From Plasmodium coatneyi (Eukaryota > Apicomplexa > Aconoidasida > Haemosporida > Plasmodiidae), in NCBI RefSeq assembly GCF_001680005.1, contig NC_033567.1, positions 2,666,001 to 2,730,000 on the forward strand: 64,000 nt of DNA, written 5' to 3'. The notes beneath the pieces were generated by a model. The model ran no database searches and was not told the DNA's origin. It worked only from the letters and a program-made list of their open reading frames with translations. Shown one piece after another: positions 21,520 through 30,455 of this stretch. Made by a program: the position numbers and the translations under genes. The first letter of the stretch is position 1. Each line of letters starts with the position of its first letter.

Positions 21520-23049
21520 ATGACCGACGGGAGGAAGACGAAACGACGGAAAGGGGAGAAGGGGGGAAGGCCACCCCTGTTGAAACACTCCAAACTGAGG
21601 AGGAAACTTTTTTACATAAAAATGTATTTCGAGAGGAAGCGTCATGAGGCTCGTTCTGCTCATCGCCGACGTGATGATGAAGGTAACTCTCCTGGTGGAT
21701 GTGCTGCCCCTCCAGTGACGTTCGAAGAATTGGGAGTGGAAGATTGGCTTATCAAAATAAGTAAAACGGTTCAAATTAGTCACCCAACGAAGATACAGCA
21801 GTTGTGTTTGCCACTCATAATGAAGGGACACAATGTGATTGGGACGTCCGAGACGGGGACAGGAAAGACGATATGCTACTGTTGGGGTATTCTGCAAGAG
21901 TTGAATAAAAACTCTTTTGGGGTCTTCGCTTTAGTGCTTCTCCCCACGAGGGAATTAGTAGTCCAAGTGGTGGAACAATTCCTTCTCTACGGATACAGGA
22001 TAGGAATAAAAATCCTCTCATGCATTGGTGGGTCTTCCCTGATTGAGCAGCGAAGGGGGGTGTTAGCCAAGCCACACGTGGTTGTGGGCACCCCCGGGCG
22101 AACCAGTGACATAATGGAAAACTGCGAGGACGTGACGAACTGCTTCAAGAGGCTAACCTTTTTCGTTCTGGACGAAGCGGACTTACTCCTGCAGAAGTGC
22201 TACGAGGAGAAACTTGCCATAATTCTTCGTAACTTACCCAAGCGGCAGGATGGAGGAATCGAACCAGTCACCGGATCAGGAAGCGGGTCACTGTGTGGCG
22301 GGACACTGTGTAGCCGGATTGGCAGACGGAGGACCCTCCTCTTCAGCTCCACAATCACGGATTCGCTAGAACTACTAGCCAACTCCTTCCCTAATGAAGA
22401 CCTAATTCTCGTAAATGTGAACAAAAAGCAAAAGCCGCTGAAAAACCTGGACCAGAGGTACATCTACGTGGATGAAATCGCGCAGATGACCTACTTGGTG
22501 TATCTATTACGGAAGGAGTTACCTGACCAGTCAGGCATTATTTTTACAGACAACAGTTATAGATGCGAATTAGTATACACGGTGTTGTGCATGCTGGGGG
22601 GGTTCTCCGTAGAATCTATACACTCATCAAAGGATCCTAAAAAAAGGTTAGCTGCCTTGTCTAAAATAAAAAACGGAGGTTGTAAAATTTTAGTAGCTAC
22701 AGACATAATCAGTAGAGGTATAGACATCCCAAAAACTTCCTTCGTCATCAACTTTGACTTCCCCAATGAGGCCGTTCTGTATGTTCACCGAGTTGGAAGA
22801 ACTGCCAGAGCGAACAGGAAGGGTGTGGCCATTTCCTTTGTGGACAAACGTGACGTTAACTCGTTTAATCACGTTAAGGAAATAATGAAGGGGGCGTTGA
22901 AGCCGTGGCGCTTGAAGAAGAAGGAGGTGCTCCAGGATATGTTCCAAGTGGGCCGTGTGCTGAAGAAGGCGGAACTGCTCCTGGAGGAGAGGGAGGACGC
23001 CCGTCGTGAGCACCGACGCATGCAGAGGTTCGTCCACCGGGCGGCGTGA
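21520..23049 (+). CDS. DEAD-box RNA helicase, Dbp8/DDX49-like
   Basis: A 509-residue single-exon SF2 helicase. After a basic N-terminal extension comes the F-x-ELG region (TFEELGVEDWLIKI) and Q-motif. Motif I is TSETGTGKT (near 108-116), Ia LLPTRELVVQ, Ib VVGTPGR and motif II LDEADLLL (DEAD near 217). Motif III is SST rather than SAT. The second RecA domain carries VATDIISRGIDIP, NFDFP and HRVGRTAR (near 423-430). The best match by eye is Dbp8/DDX49, which in yeast acts in 18S rRNA processing in the nucleolus; that role is inferred. The altered motif III and GT before GKT also suit this subfamily. It is divergent from eIF6, another ribosome biogenesis factor. Confidence 0.85.
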   Translation: MTDGRKTKRRKGEKGGRPPLLKHSKLRRKLFYIKMYFERKRHEARSAHRRRDDEGNSPGGCAAPPVTFEELGVEDWLIKISKTVQISHPTKIQQLCLPLIMKGHNVIGTSETGTGKTICYCWGILQELNKNSFGVFALVLLPTRELVVQVVEQFLLYGYRIGIKILSCIGGSSLIEQRRGVLAKPHVVVGTPGRTSDIMENCEDVTNCFKRLTFFVLDEADLLLQKCYEEKLAIILRNLPKRQDGGIEPVTGSGSGSLCGGTLCSRIGRRRTLLFSSTITDSLELLANSFPNEDLILVNVNKKQKPLKNLDQRYIYVDEIAQMTYLVYLLRKELPDQSGIIFTDNSYRCELVYTVLCMLGGFSVESIHSSKDPKKRLAALSKIKNGGCKILVATDIISRGIDIPKTSFVINFDFPNEAVLYVHRVGRTARANRKGVAISFVDKRDVNSFNHVKEIMKGALKPWRLKKKEVLQDMFQVGRVLKKAELLLEEREDARREHRRMQRFVHRAA

Positions 23050-23572
23050 CCCAACTGACTAGTACAGTGGGTTACAGCATCCAAAATCTAGCCCACCCAG
23101 ATGATGACTCTTCCGATTGGCGTACTGTAGAAGAAGCGCCTGTATAATCCCCTCACCATCGCTTTCCCATTTGAAGAAATTTCCTTTTTTTTTTTTTTTT
23201 TTTTTTGTGTTCACCCGTACGTGTAGGGTTTATTTTATTATTTTATTTTTTTTCTGTTCATGGTTAGCCATTTCGGGGTAATGCTATGCGCCCCCACCCC
23301 CCTTGGCAATTTGTTCGTTTGGCCGAACCGTACGGCAAAAAAACAACTTCCCTTTGCGAAGCTTCGAATTTGTGTAATTAATTTTTAACCCGTTTGAGTT
23401 CCCATTTTGGTACTAATTTGACATGACCAAGTCGACATTTTGCGGCGTCATAAGGAGTGAAGTGCCAAGCAAAAGGCGAAAAGTTACACTTCACCCCTGT
23501 GTGTTTGGTTAAATGGGCTTGGCTTAGTCTCCTCTCCTGGTCTCAACGCGACGCACGACGACTTCCCCAAAG

Positions 23573-23606
<34 letters not shown>

Positions 23607-23842
23607 CGCACAGGTAAAATATATATACACACGGTATAGTTACCACTTTCTTGCTTTTTTCTCAACTATGTTTGGGACGGGACCACTTCCAGTATTCCCA
23701 TCCTCATTGCGCAGTAAGCGATCTGTTCAGGTAACACGTTAAGGCCCTGCTGATGCTTTAGCCTCCATGAGATGACGCCGCCACAACAATTCCTTTGAGT
23801 GATCAACTCCATGCAAACGTGCCAAGCGGCTACACCAGTTAA
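23050..23842. other. Intergenic region between two + genes
   Basis: About 790 bp holding the helicase 3' flank and the endonuclease IV promoter. It has a T-run near 23186-23205, an A-run of about 30 at 23572-23602, and a CTGTTCAGGTAAC copy near 23723 of the dispersed motif. No gene seen. Confidence 0.6.
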
Positions 23843-25270
23843 ATGTTTTTTTTTCCCTCACCTCTCCTCCTCTGTATGGTACTGGCCAACGCCCTCAGGG
23901 GGATAAAAAACAAACACAACGCATTTCACCGTCTGGGCTTCATATCACCCCCGTGGGGAAAGGGCAGTTTGGGCTACCCTCGTGGTGGAGGTAACAAAAA
24001 AGTTGGAAGCATACTCGAAACGGTGGGTGCCCCCCAGAGGCGCTTCCTTTTCCGATTAAACATTCAGAAGAGAGAAGGTGATCCATTGGGGAAGTCATAC
24101 CGTGTGAGTGCACTCCAAGGAGGTGAGAACATCCCACCGGTGGTGTCTGTCCAAAAGGAATCGTCACACGAAATGAGTGGTATCAAAGCGGAGACGAAGT
24201 TGAAGAAGGAGGAGGAGGTATCTGTCTCGAAGAAAAAAATTGAAAAGAAGGAAAAGAAAAAAGGTACACAAATAAAAAAGGAAAAAAACCCTGTTAAAGT
24301 TAAAGAGAAAATTGCGTCCATTTATCCCCCCATCCCGAAAAGCATAGACGAAAGGTGGAACGACTTTAATATAATACAAAAGTATGCAAAAATTACAAAC
24401 GTCTATCTGGGGGCACATATATCAGCGGCGGGAGGAGTGCAGAACTCTCCAACGAACTGCTTCAACGTGGCCGGACAGGCTTTTGCATTATTTTTAAAAA
24501 ACCAGAGGAAGTGGGACAGTCCTCCTTTACCTGCAGAAAATATAAAACAGTTCGTGCAGAATTGTAAAGCATACAACTTGGACACCAAGTTTATTCTACC
24601 GCATGGGTCGTACTTAATTAATCTAGCCAATCCGGATAAGGAGAAAAGGGAAAAATCGTATCTCTCCTTTTTGGATGACGTAAAAAGGTGTGAACAGCTA
24701 AACGTCCCACTTTATAATTTTCACCCAGGATCAACAACAGGGTTATGTTCCCTCGAGGAAGGAATTAAAAACGTCGCCGATTGTATTAACCGGGTGCATA
24801 AGGAAACTTCCAACGTGGTGATAGTTCTTGAAAATTCAGCTGGACAGAAAAATTCAGTGGGGTCAAAATTTGAAGACTTAAAAAAAATTATTTCTCAAAT
24901 TGAGGACAAGTCCAGAATTGGAGTCTGTCTCGATACATGTCATACATTCGCAGCTGGATATGACATACGATCTTACAACGATTTCGATCTAGTGATGAAA
25001 AAGTTCGACGAAATTGTAGACGCCAGTTATTTGAAAGCTGTTCACCTTAATGACTCCAAGTCTGATCTTGGTAGTGGCCTCGACAGACATGAGAATATCG
25101 GAAAGGGAAAACTTACTCTGGACACCTTCAAATATGTAATGACATCTAAGTACTTTAAAAATATTCCCATCATTTTGGAGACCCCGGATATTACCGAAGA
25201 TGAGTCTGTGTATAAGTACGAGATAAGGTACCTCTACGAGATGGTTGTAAAATCGGAGGGGGAAAACTAG
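23843..25270 (+). CDS. APN1: AP endonuclease, endonuclease IV/Apn1 type, organelle-targeted
   Basis: A 475-residue single-exon enzyme that nicks DNA at abasic sites in base excision repair. The C-terminal 290 residues are a full endonuclease IV TIM barrel with the zinc-binding signatures: [78 protein letters not shown] and IILETPD. The first 180 residues are not found in bacterial enzymes: a hydrophobic start ([20 protein letters not shown]), a basic stretch, then a long Lys/Glu-rich linker. This looks like an organelle leader; apicoplast and mitochondrion both remain possible. The ATG at 23843 is the start of the open frame. Confidence 0.92.
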   Translation: MFFFPSPLLLCMVLANALRGIKNKHNAFHRLGFISPPWGKGSLGYPRGGGNKKVGSILETVGAPQRRFLFRLNIQKREGDPLGKSYRVSALQGGENIPPVVSVQKESSHEMSGIKAETKLKKEEEVSVSKKKIEKKEKKKGTQIKKEKNPVKVKEKIASIYPPIPKSIDERWNDFNIIQKYAKITNVYLGAHISAAGGVQNSPTNCFNVAGQAFALFLKNQRKWDSPPLPAENIKQFVQNCKAYNLDTKFILPHGSYLINLANPDKEKREKSYLSFLDDVKRCEQLNVPLYNFHPGSTTGLCSLEEGIKNVADCINRVHKETSNVVIVLENSAGQKNSVGSKFEDLKKIISQIEDKSRIGVCLDTCHTFAAGYDIRSYNDFDLVMKKFDEIVDASYLKAVHLNDSKSDLGSGLDRHENIGKGKLTLDTFKYVMTSKYFKNIPIILETPDITEDESVYKYEIRYLYEMVVKSEGEN

Positions 25271-25390
25271 TCACGATGAGGTGTAGTATGATATACAGGT
25301 GATATGGGTGATACGGAAAGGGTTTGTGCCTCCCACCATAAATTTTTCTAAGGGTTCCTTCACGCGAAGATCCTAATGAGCCATTTTGGG

Positions 25391-26071
25391 TTACCCCCCC
25401 GAGAGGAAGTCGTCCAGATCCCCCACACGGTCGTCCCCCAAACCGATCAAGTATTCTGTGAAATTACGTGGCAACACGGGAACATGTCTGTCCTCTTCCA
25501 AACCGGTAAAAAAAAACTTGGAGACAAAACGAAAGGGAAGAACCATGGACTCCTTCTCATTTCTCAAGGGAATTTCTGGATTGTCCACAAAAGGAATATC
25601 CTTAAATTCTACCTGTTTTTCTAAAATGATGTGGCAAACGAGCACGGCAGTGTTTGTCGTCATCTGCATGTCCCCAAGATTTCTCGAAATGACAAACTGG
25701 CACTTTCGCAGAATGGAGGTCCTATCATCAGAGGGAACATTTCCAAGTATCCCTCCAAAGAGCAAATAATCCAAGTGCTCCTTATCTTTGCATGTTAAAA
25801 TGTCCTTCGCTTTCATATCTAATAGACATATTTTTTCCCACTCGAATTTTTCCTTCAATTCACGGATGGGTTGTTTGTAGCAGGTGGGGTTGTATTTTTT
25901 CGATACTTCACCGAAGGGCCTGTCAAAATTGGTGAATATCACATTTTTGTCCTTTACCGTTTCGCATATGTGTATATACTCGAGAATGCTCCAGTCCTCG
26001 AGCTCATCCAGGTGCTCCACGATGTACTTGGGGGGGTTCTCCCCGACCAGCGTGCCCGCCTCGCCTTCCAT
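25391..26071 (-). CDS. Sfm1-like SPOUT methyltransferase
   Basis: A 226-residue single-exon protein matching yeast Sfm1 along its length. Yeast Sfm1 is a SPOUT-fold enzyme that methylates an arginine of ribosomal protein uS3 (Rps3). Matching blocks are KYIVEHLDELEDWSILEY near the N-terminus, KICLLDMKAKDILTCKD, DYLLFGGILGNVPSDDRT (the SAM-binding knot), VISRNLGDMQMTTNTAVLVC, FKDIPFVDNPEI, LPFRFV and VPVLPRNFTEYLI. Substrate in the parasite is inferred only from the family. The start ATG at 26071 is about 14 residues before the conserved KYIVEH. The gene converges on endonuclease IV, with only 120 bp between stop codons, and is divergent from the Trf4-type gene. Confidence 0.85.
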   Translation of the reverse strand: MEGEAGTLVGENPPKYIVEHLDELEDWSILEYIHICETVKDKNVIFTNFDRPFGEVSKKYNPTCYKQPIRELKEKFEWEKICLLDMKAKDILTCKDKEHLDYLLFGGILGNVPSDDRTSILRKCQFVISRNLGDMQMTTNTAVLVCHIILEKQVEFKDIPFVDNPEIPLRNEKESMVLPFRFVSKFFFTGLEEDRHVPVLPRNFTEYLIGLGDDRVGDLDDFLSGG

Positions 26072-26794
26072 GCGGGTGGGGCGTATTAGCTAGCGAAATG
26101 TAAACCAAAATGTAATCGCACTACTTTTATATGCTTCCTTCTAGGAGAACTTCGCCCCCACTGCAACTGTACATTTGCCCGACGCAACGGCCCTCTACAA
26201 TGCGGAACCGGTTGTAAAAAAGGGGGCAACTCTTCACTTGGCCAAATCGCGCAGTTGTTTTTTTCACTACGCCTTTTTGTATTTCCCCAATTGATGAATT
26301 TTTTTTTTTTTTTTTTTTTTTTCGCACTTTTTACCTGACTTGTTCATAATTTTTTTTCCCCTTTCTGGTATTTTTTTGGCTAACTCGTTTTTAAGGTGCT
26401 TGACGTTTTTGCACCGAAACGGGGAACATAAATATAACCCTTCCGGGAATAAAAAAAAAAAAAAAAAAATCAAACAACGCAAAAAAGCGAAACAAAAAGG
26501 TTTTCTTTTAAAATGCTAATAAGTTGGAGAACACAAAAGCAGGAGTAAGCACAACGTACCGTCGTAAAGATGAAAGATAAAATGGGCGAAACGTTTAACC
26601 TGTCGTAAGGGTATACGTAAAAATCCTCTTGGCCAATCAGAGGAGGATATTTTCAAAGTGCATGCTACATACATGTATGCTGCTACGTTGCATGTGGTCT
26701 GTCGTGAGCATCTGAGAGCGGGTTGGCAGACGTGCCCTAGGGGTTATTCTCAGCTTCTGTAGAGTCCTATCAGCTGGGATGCAGCGCCCCCCCC
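26072..26794. other. Divergent intergenic region, Sfm1-like / Trf4-type
   Basis: About 720 bp of shared upstream DNA. It has a T-run at 26299-26322 followed by ACCTGACTTGTTCATAAT (26333-26350), a copy of the dispersed motif, and an A-run at 26450-26469. No gene seen. Confidence 0.6.
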
Positions 26795-29206
26795 ATGGAC
26801 GACTTCGAGTATTATTTCCTCCCAAATGAGGAGGAGTCGGAGCAGGTGAAGGGAGCCAAACTGGAGCTGCACAATGTGCTGAAGCGAAACAGAGAAAGGC
26901 ACAGCAGGGTGAACAAGCCGATGAAGGCGGCATCCAATGTGATATCGCTCCTTGGTGAGAAGGAGGATGCGTCGAAGGGGAAGATGGAAGGATCTGCCCC
27001 TTGGGGCGATGGGGAGGAAGGGCGCTACAGAGGCATGAACCACACCTCTGCCAGAATAGGAGAGCAATGCTCCAAAAGGAGGAGGACTAACAAAGCAGAC
27101 ACGAAGCTCCAAACAGGGGGAGAGGAAGAAGTACCTAGTGAAGGCCCCCCTGTAGGTGAAAACTCAAATGAAGACAATCAAAACAGTGAGGTCAATACGG
27201 AAGGGCCAATTCAACCTGGTGACAACGTGGGGGAAACTTCATTCGAGGGAGACCGAAAAGGTAAAAGAAAATTCAATGAGGATAATATTACCCACAATGG
27301 GAAAAGCGCCACTATGGGTGACGATGAAGATAAGGGGGACACTTCAATGAAGTGGACAGCAACGGGAGGAAGTGCCAAAAGTCGAAGCAACAGTTGCGGT
27401 GGCACTTCTGATGAGGGAGACCAGTTAGATCCTCTATCCTCGGGAAGGTCCTCCTCGACGGATTACCTTTCCCATGATAAGGGGAAAAAAGAAGGGAAGG
27501 TCAAAATGGAGACGCACCCCCCCGGGGGGAATGGCCAAGTGTCGACCAGGTTAGCATCTGGAATGGCAGATAATAATACCGCTGCAACTAGTGCGTCTAC
27601 CATAGGGAGGGAGGGAAGAACGCCTCGAAGTAGTGGACAGGGCCGAGTACCCGAGCAGCCAAAGCGGGAAAGGAAAAAGTACAGCGGGATCATGCTGCTA
27701 CACAAATTTAAAATAAACTACCAAAGTCTGACCGAGTCGGAAAAAAAGTACTACCGCTACATGATGAAGAAGCTGCGTGTGCATTACGATCACGAGAGGC
27801 ACATTTTCTACACAGACGACGTATTCACGAAATGTTTTACGGAAAGGGTTCGACAAGAAAAGGGGAATTTCAACTATCTGGGCTATTTAGAATATGCCTG
27901 CTTCTACATCCTCGAATGGTTAACCCCAACAAGGGAGGAAAAATTGTTAAAACAAAAATCGTTGGTAAAGTTGGAAGTCGTGGTGAAGTCACTTTTTCCA
28001 AAGGCTACGATGCAACCGTTTGGGTCGTTCGTTACAGGATTGTCTATCCCCGGTAGTGACCTCGATGTGTGTTTTCTAAACATCCCTTTAGACGACCTCG
28101 ATGCGTTGCTAACCATTTCGTACGCCTTAGTCAAACTAGAAATGGTAGCAGACATAAGAATAATAAAAGATGCACGGGTGAAGATTCTAAAATATACGGA
28201 TAAAGAAACGGGGGTTCAGGTAGATGTGTGTACAAATCAACTCTCTTCAAGACAAACAACAGATTTTATAAAAAGTAAAATGGAAAAATATGTATATTTG
28301 AGACCGTTAGTTATTCTGTTAAAGTTTTTTCTGAACTCAAGAAATTTGAATGAGACCTACATAGGTGGGATTGGTTCTTTCCTTCTGTGCTGTATGGTCT
28401 TGCATTTCTTACAGCTCCACCCTACTACCTTCGACTGGAATGTTTTCAACAACAGCTACCTGGTGAAATTGCTCCTCGAGTTCTTTAGCTTCTACAGTAT
28501 TGACTATAAGGTGGATTATAATTGCACCGTTTTGCGAGGCCTAGGACATGTCATGCCAAGATATCTGCGTAGAGAGTTCGAACCGGGAAACCGACTCTGC
28601 TTTGAAAACCCTATTGATACTTCACTGGACATTGGGAAAAATGCCTACAAAATTAGGTATGTGTTTTATCTGTTCAGCCACCAGTTTTGCGCTCTGACGA
28701 GCTTGATTGGGGGGTTGCGTGGCAAAGCGGGGGAGGCCCTTTTGGCCGTCGACGGTTCGAACGGCGAAGCGGCGGGCGAAGTGAGGGACAATGTGGAAGA
28801 GAAACAGGACAGCTACGTGGCGGAAACGGGCGGCAACATGGGATGCAACATGGGAGATGACGTCGGAGGAACGGAAGACCAACTGAGTCGGTACACCGAG
28901 GGAGACAAACTAAACGCAGCCAGCTCCATTTTCCCCCTCTTCTTCGCCAACTTTTTCAACCCAGATAGCATCGTCTTCACGAAGCGACTCAAGGCTAACT
29001 TCCCCAACCCGCAGTGGAACATGAGCCACTTTGACTTTTCCATCACCACGGAGGAGAAACACAAGTTGCTGGAAATGCTTCGGGAGGAGTGGGCCTCCTA
29101 CTTCGATCAGGGCGTTCCCCCCGAGTCTGCAACTTTGTTCGCCGCCTTCGACAAGGCCTTCCCCTTCTCCCTGGATCTGTACAACAACGCGTTTCGGTAC
29201 GCCTAG
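26795..29206 (+). CDS. Non-canonical poly(A) polymerase, Trf4/PAPD5-type
   Basis: An 803-residue single-exon nucleotidyltransferase. Residues 1 to about 300 are acidic, Gly/Ser-rich low-complexity sequence. The catalytic domain has the pol-beta signature FGSFVTGLSIPGSDLDVCF with the DxD pair near residues 419-421, and VQVDVCTN supplies the third Asp near 474. The central and PAP-associated domain follows (FIKSKMEKYVYLRPLVILLK, YIGGIGSFLLCCMVLHFLQL, FNNSYLVKLLLEFFSFYS). A low-complexity insert of about 60 residues interrupts the C-terminal part near 650-710. In yeast, Trf4/5 add short A-tails to nuclear RNAs as part of TRAMP. It ends 107 bp before the stop of the convergent TRAPPC2 gene. Confidence 0.88.
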   Translation: MDDFEYYFLPNEEESEQVKGAKLELHNVLKRNRERHSRVNKPMKAASNVISLLGEKEDASKGKMEGSAPWGDGEEGRYRGMNHTSARIGEQCSKRRRTNKADTKLQTGGEEEVPSEGPPVGENSNEDNQNSEVNTEGPIQPGDNVGETSFEGDRKGKRKFNEDNITHNGKSATMGDDEDKGDTSMKWTATGGSAKSRSNSCGGTSDEGDQLDPLSSGRSSSTDYLSHDKGKKEGKVKMETHPPGGNGQVSTRLASGMADNNTAATSASTIGREGRTPRSSGQGRVPEQPKRERKKYSGIMLLHKFKINYQSLTESEKKYYRYMMKKLRVHYDHERHIFYTDDVFTKCFTERVRQEKGNFNYLGYLEYACFYILEWLTPTREEKLLKQKSLVKLEVVVKSLFPKATMQPFGSFVTGLSIPGSDLDVCFLNIPLDDLDALLTISYALVKLEMVADIRIIKDARVKILKYTDKETGVQVDVCTNQLSSRQTTDFIKSKMEKYVYLRPLVILLKFFLNSRNLNETYIGGIGSFLLCCMVLHFLQLHPTTFDWNVFNNSYLVKLLLEFFSFYSIDYKVDYNCTVLRGLGHVMPRYLRREFEPGNRLCFENPIDTSLDIGKNAYKIRYVFYLFSHQFCALTSLIGGLRGKAGEALLAVDGSNGEAAGEVRDNVEEKQDSYVAETGGNMGCNMGDDVGGTEDQLSRYTEGDKLNAASSIFPLFFANFFNPDSIVFTKRLKANFPNPQWNMSHFDFSITTEEKHKLLEMLREEWASYFDQGVPPESATLFAAFDKAFPFSLDLYNNAFRYA

Positions 29207-29313
29207 CGTGGTGACGCGGCAACGCAACAGCGGGGTGATGCAACAACACGGTGATGCTATATATTTACCCCCCCTTTGGGATGTTGTGCCTTCCCCCACA
29301 AAGGCACTCGCTT

Positions 29314-29784
29314 TCAACCGTATAGGAAGCGCTTCGCCGCCAAGCGTACATTCTGGTCAAACAGAGAACTGGTAATTATTCCGTTGGGCTCATACAATGG
29401 GTTCAATAACACCTTAATGTAATTTTCGTGAACGACCTCGAAGAAGGATCGAATGTTTTCATCTGAGGGGACGTAGATGGCGGGTCCACCTGTACTACTA
29501 CCCCCACTGCTTATCTCATTTTTGTTCTTGTGAAGGAGTAGAAACTTTATGTGTCCTGTGGTACAGTATGCTGACACGGAATAGCTGTTAAACGAATCTA
29601 CTGTTTTTAAAAAAAGACTTGTGCTCTTCCATACCAGGACGTCTAGAGAATCCAACGACTGGTGAATTATAAACTGTGCCAGATGTTCTGAAATGTCCTT
29701 CTTTCCATTCATGGATAGGTCTGCTTCGTATAAGGGTATATCTCCTTTGCCTATTATTGCTAGGACGTACACCTGGTACGTCAT
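29314..29784 (-). CDS. TRAPP complex subunit 2 (TRAPPC2, sedlin)
   Basis: A 156-residue protein with the longin-like sedlin fold, a core subunit of TRAPP, the tether and Rab-exchange complex of ER-Golgi traffic. It aligns along its length: VYVLAIIGKGDIPLYEADL at the start, LAQFIIHQSLDSLDVLVW, LFLKTVDSFNSYSVSAYCTT, GHIKFLLLH, NYIKVLLNPLYEPNGIITSS and FDQNVRLAAKRFL at the end. A Gly/Ser-rich insert (SSGGSSTGG) lies before the last helix. I chose the ATG at 29784, which matches the family start; an in-frame ATG at 29814 would add ten residues. The frame runs open further upstream to a GTG at 30078, but that part has no homology. Confidence 0.9.
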   Translation of the reverse strand: MTYQVYVLAIIGKGDIPLYEADLSMNGKKDISEHLAQFIIHQSLDSLDVLVWKSTSLFLKTVDSFNSYSVSAYCTTGHIKFLLLHKNKNEISSGGSSTGGPAIYVPSDENIRSFFEVVHENYIKVLLNPLYEPNGIITSSLFDQNVRLAAKRFLYG

Positions 29785-30455
29785 GGCGGGGCCACTCACA
29801 CTGTTTCGACTCATCTGCGTGGTGTAGCTAATTCGTGGGGTAACCCGTTTATATGAGCAGCTAAGAAAAGCGAGTTCACCCTCCCCTGGGGTCGCAAATC
29901 TAATAGTTGCACCTTCGAGGGAACAGTTCAGCTGCACAAGCGGGCGTTCCTTTCCCCTCTGTGTTATCCAAGGGGACATTCCCCAGCAAGTTTTGCATTT
30001 AGCCAAATTAACGAAACGGAAAAGGGGCAAAAGGAGGCGAAAAAAAAGGCCAAGCACAAGGCAAATGGCAAATACCACGTAACTACGTAACTACGTCACC
30101 ATGTCACTACATTCATGCCAGTTGTTAGCAACTCAGGACTGCACATGTTTACAAAAAAAAAAGAAAAGTAACCCCCATTGGGAGGAAAAAAAAAAAAAAA
30201 AAAAAAAACCCACTTGGACGAAATAATAAAATACTGCACGGGCAAAGCAAACAACTGGAGGAAAAACTCCAACCTCTCATCGACCGACGGAGGGTCTGGT
30301 ATGCGATACTACCGAAAGGGCCTACACACAAACGCCGAAAAATAACACAGCCACGTGTGAACAAATACACGTGTAGACAAAATAGGCACATATATGTGTA
30401 GGAATGGGTTAGCCACGCTGCTGTTGTGCAGACGACTCTCCAAACCTGTCACTGA
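29785..30455. other. Intergenic region upstream of TRAPPC2
   Basis: About 670 bp: TRAPPC2 promoter and the 3' flank of the next - gene. It has an A-run at 30186-30207 and a short ACGTAACT repeat near 30077-30100. No gene seen. Confidence 0.6.

Noticed and set aside
29785..30078. 98-residue N-terminal extension of TRAPPC2
   Set aside because: The frame begins at GTG and has no similarity to the family; TRAPPC2 starts at the longin strand.
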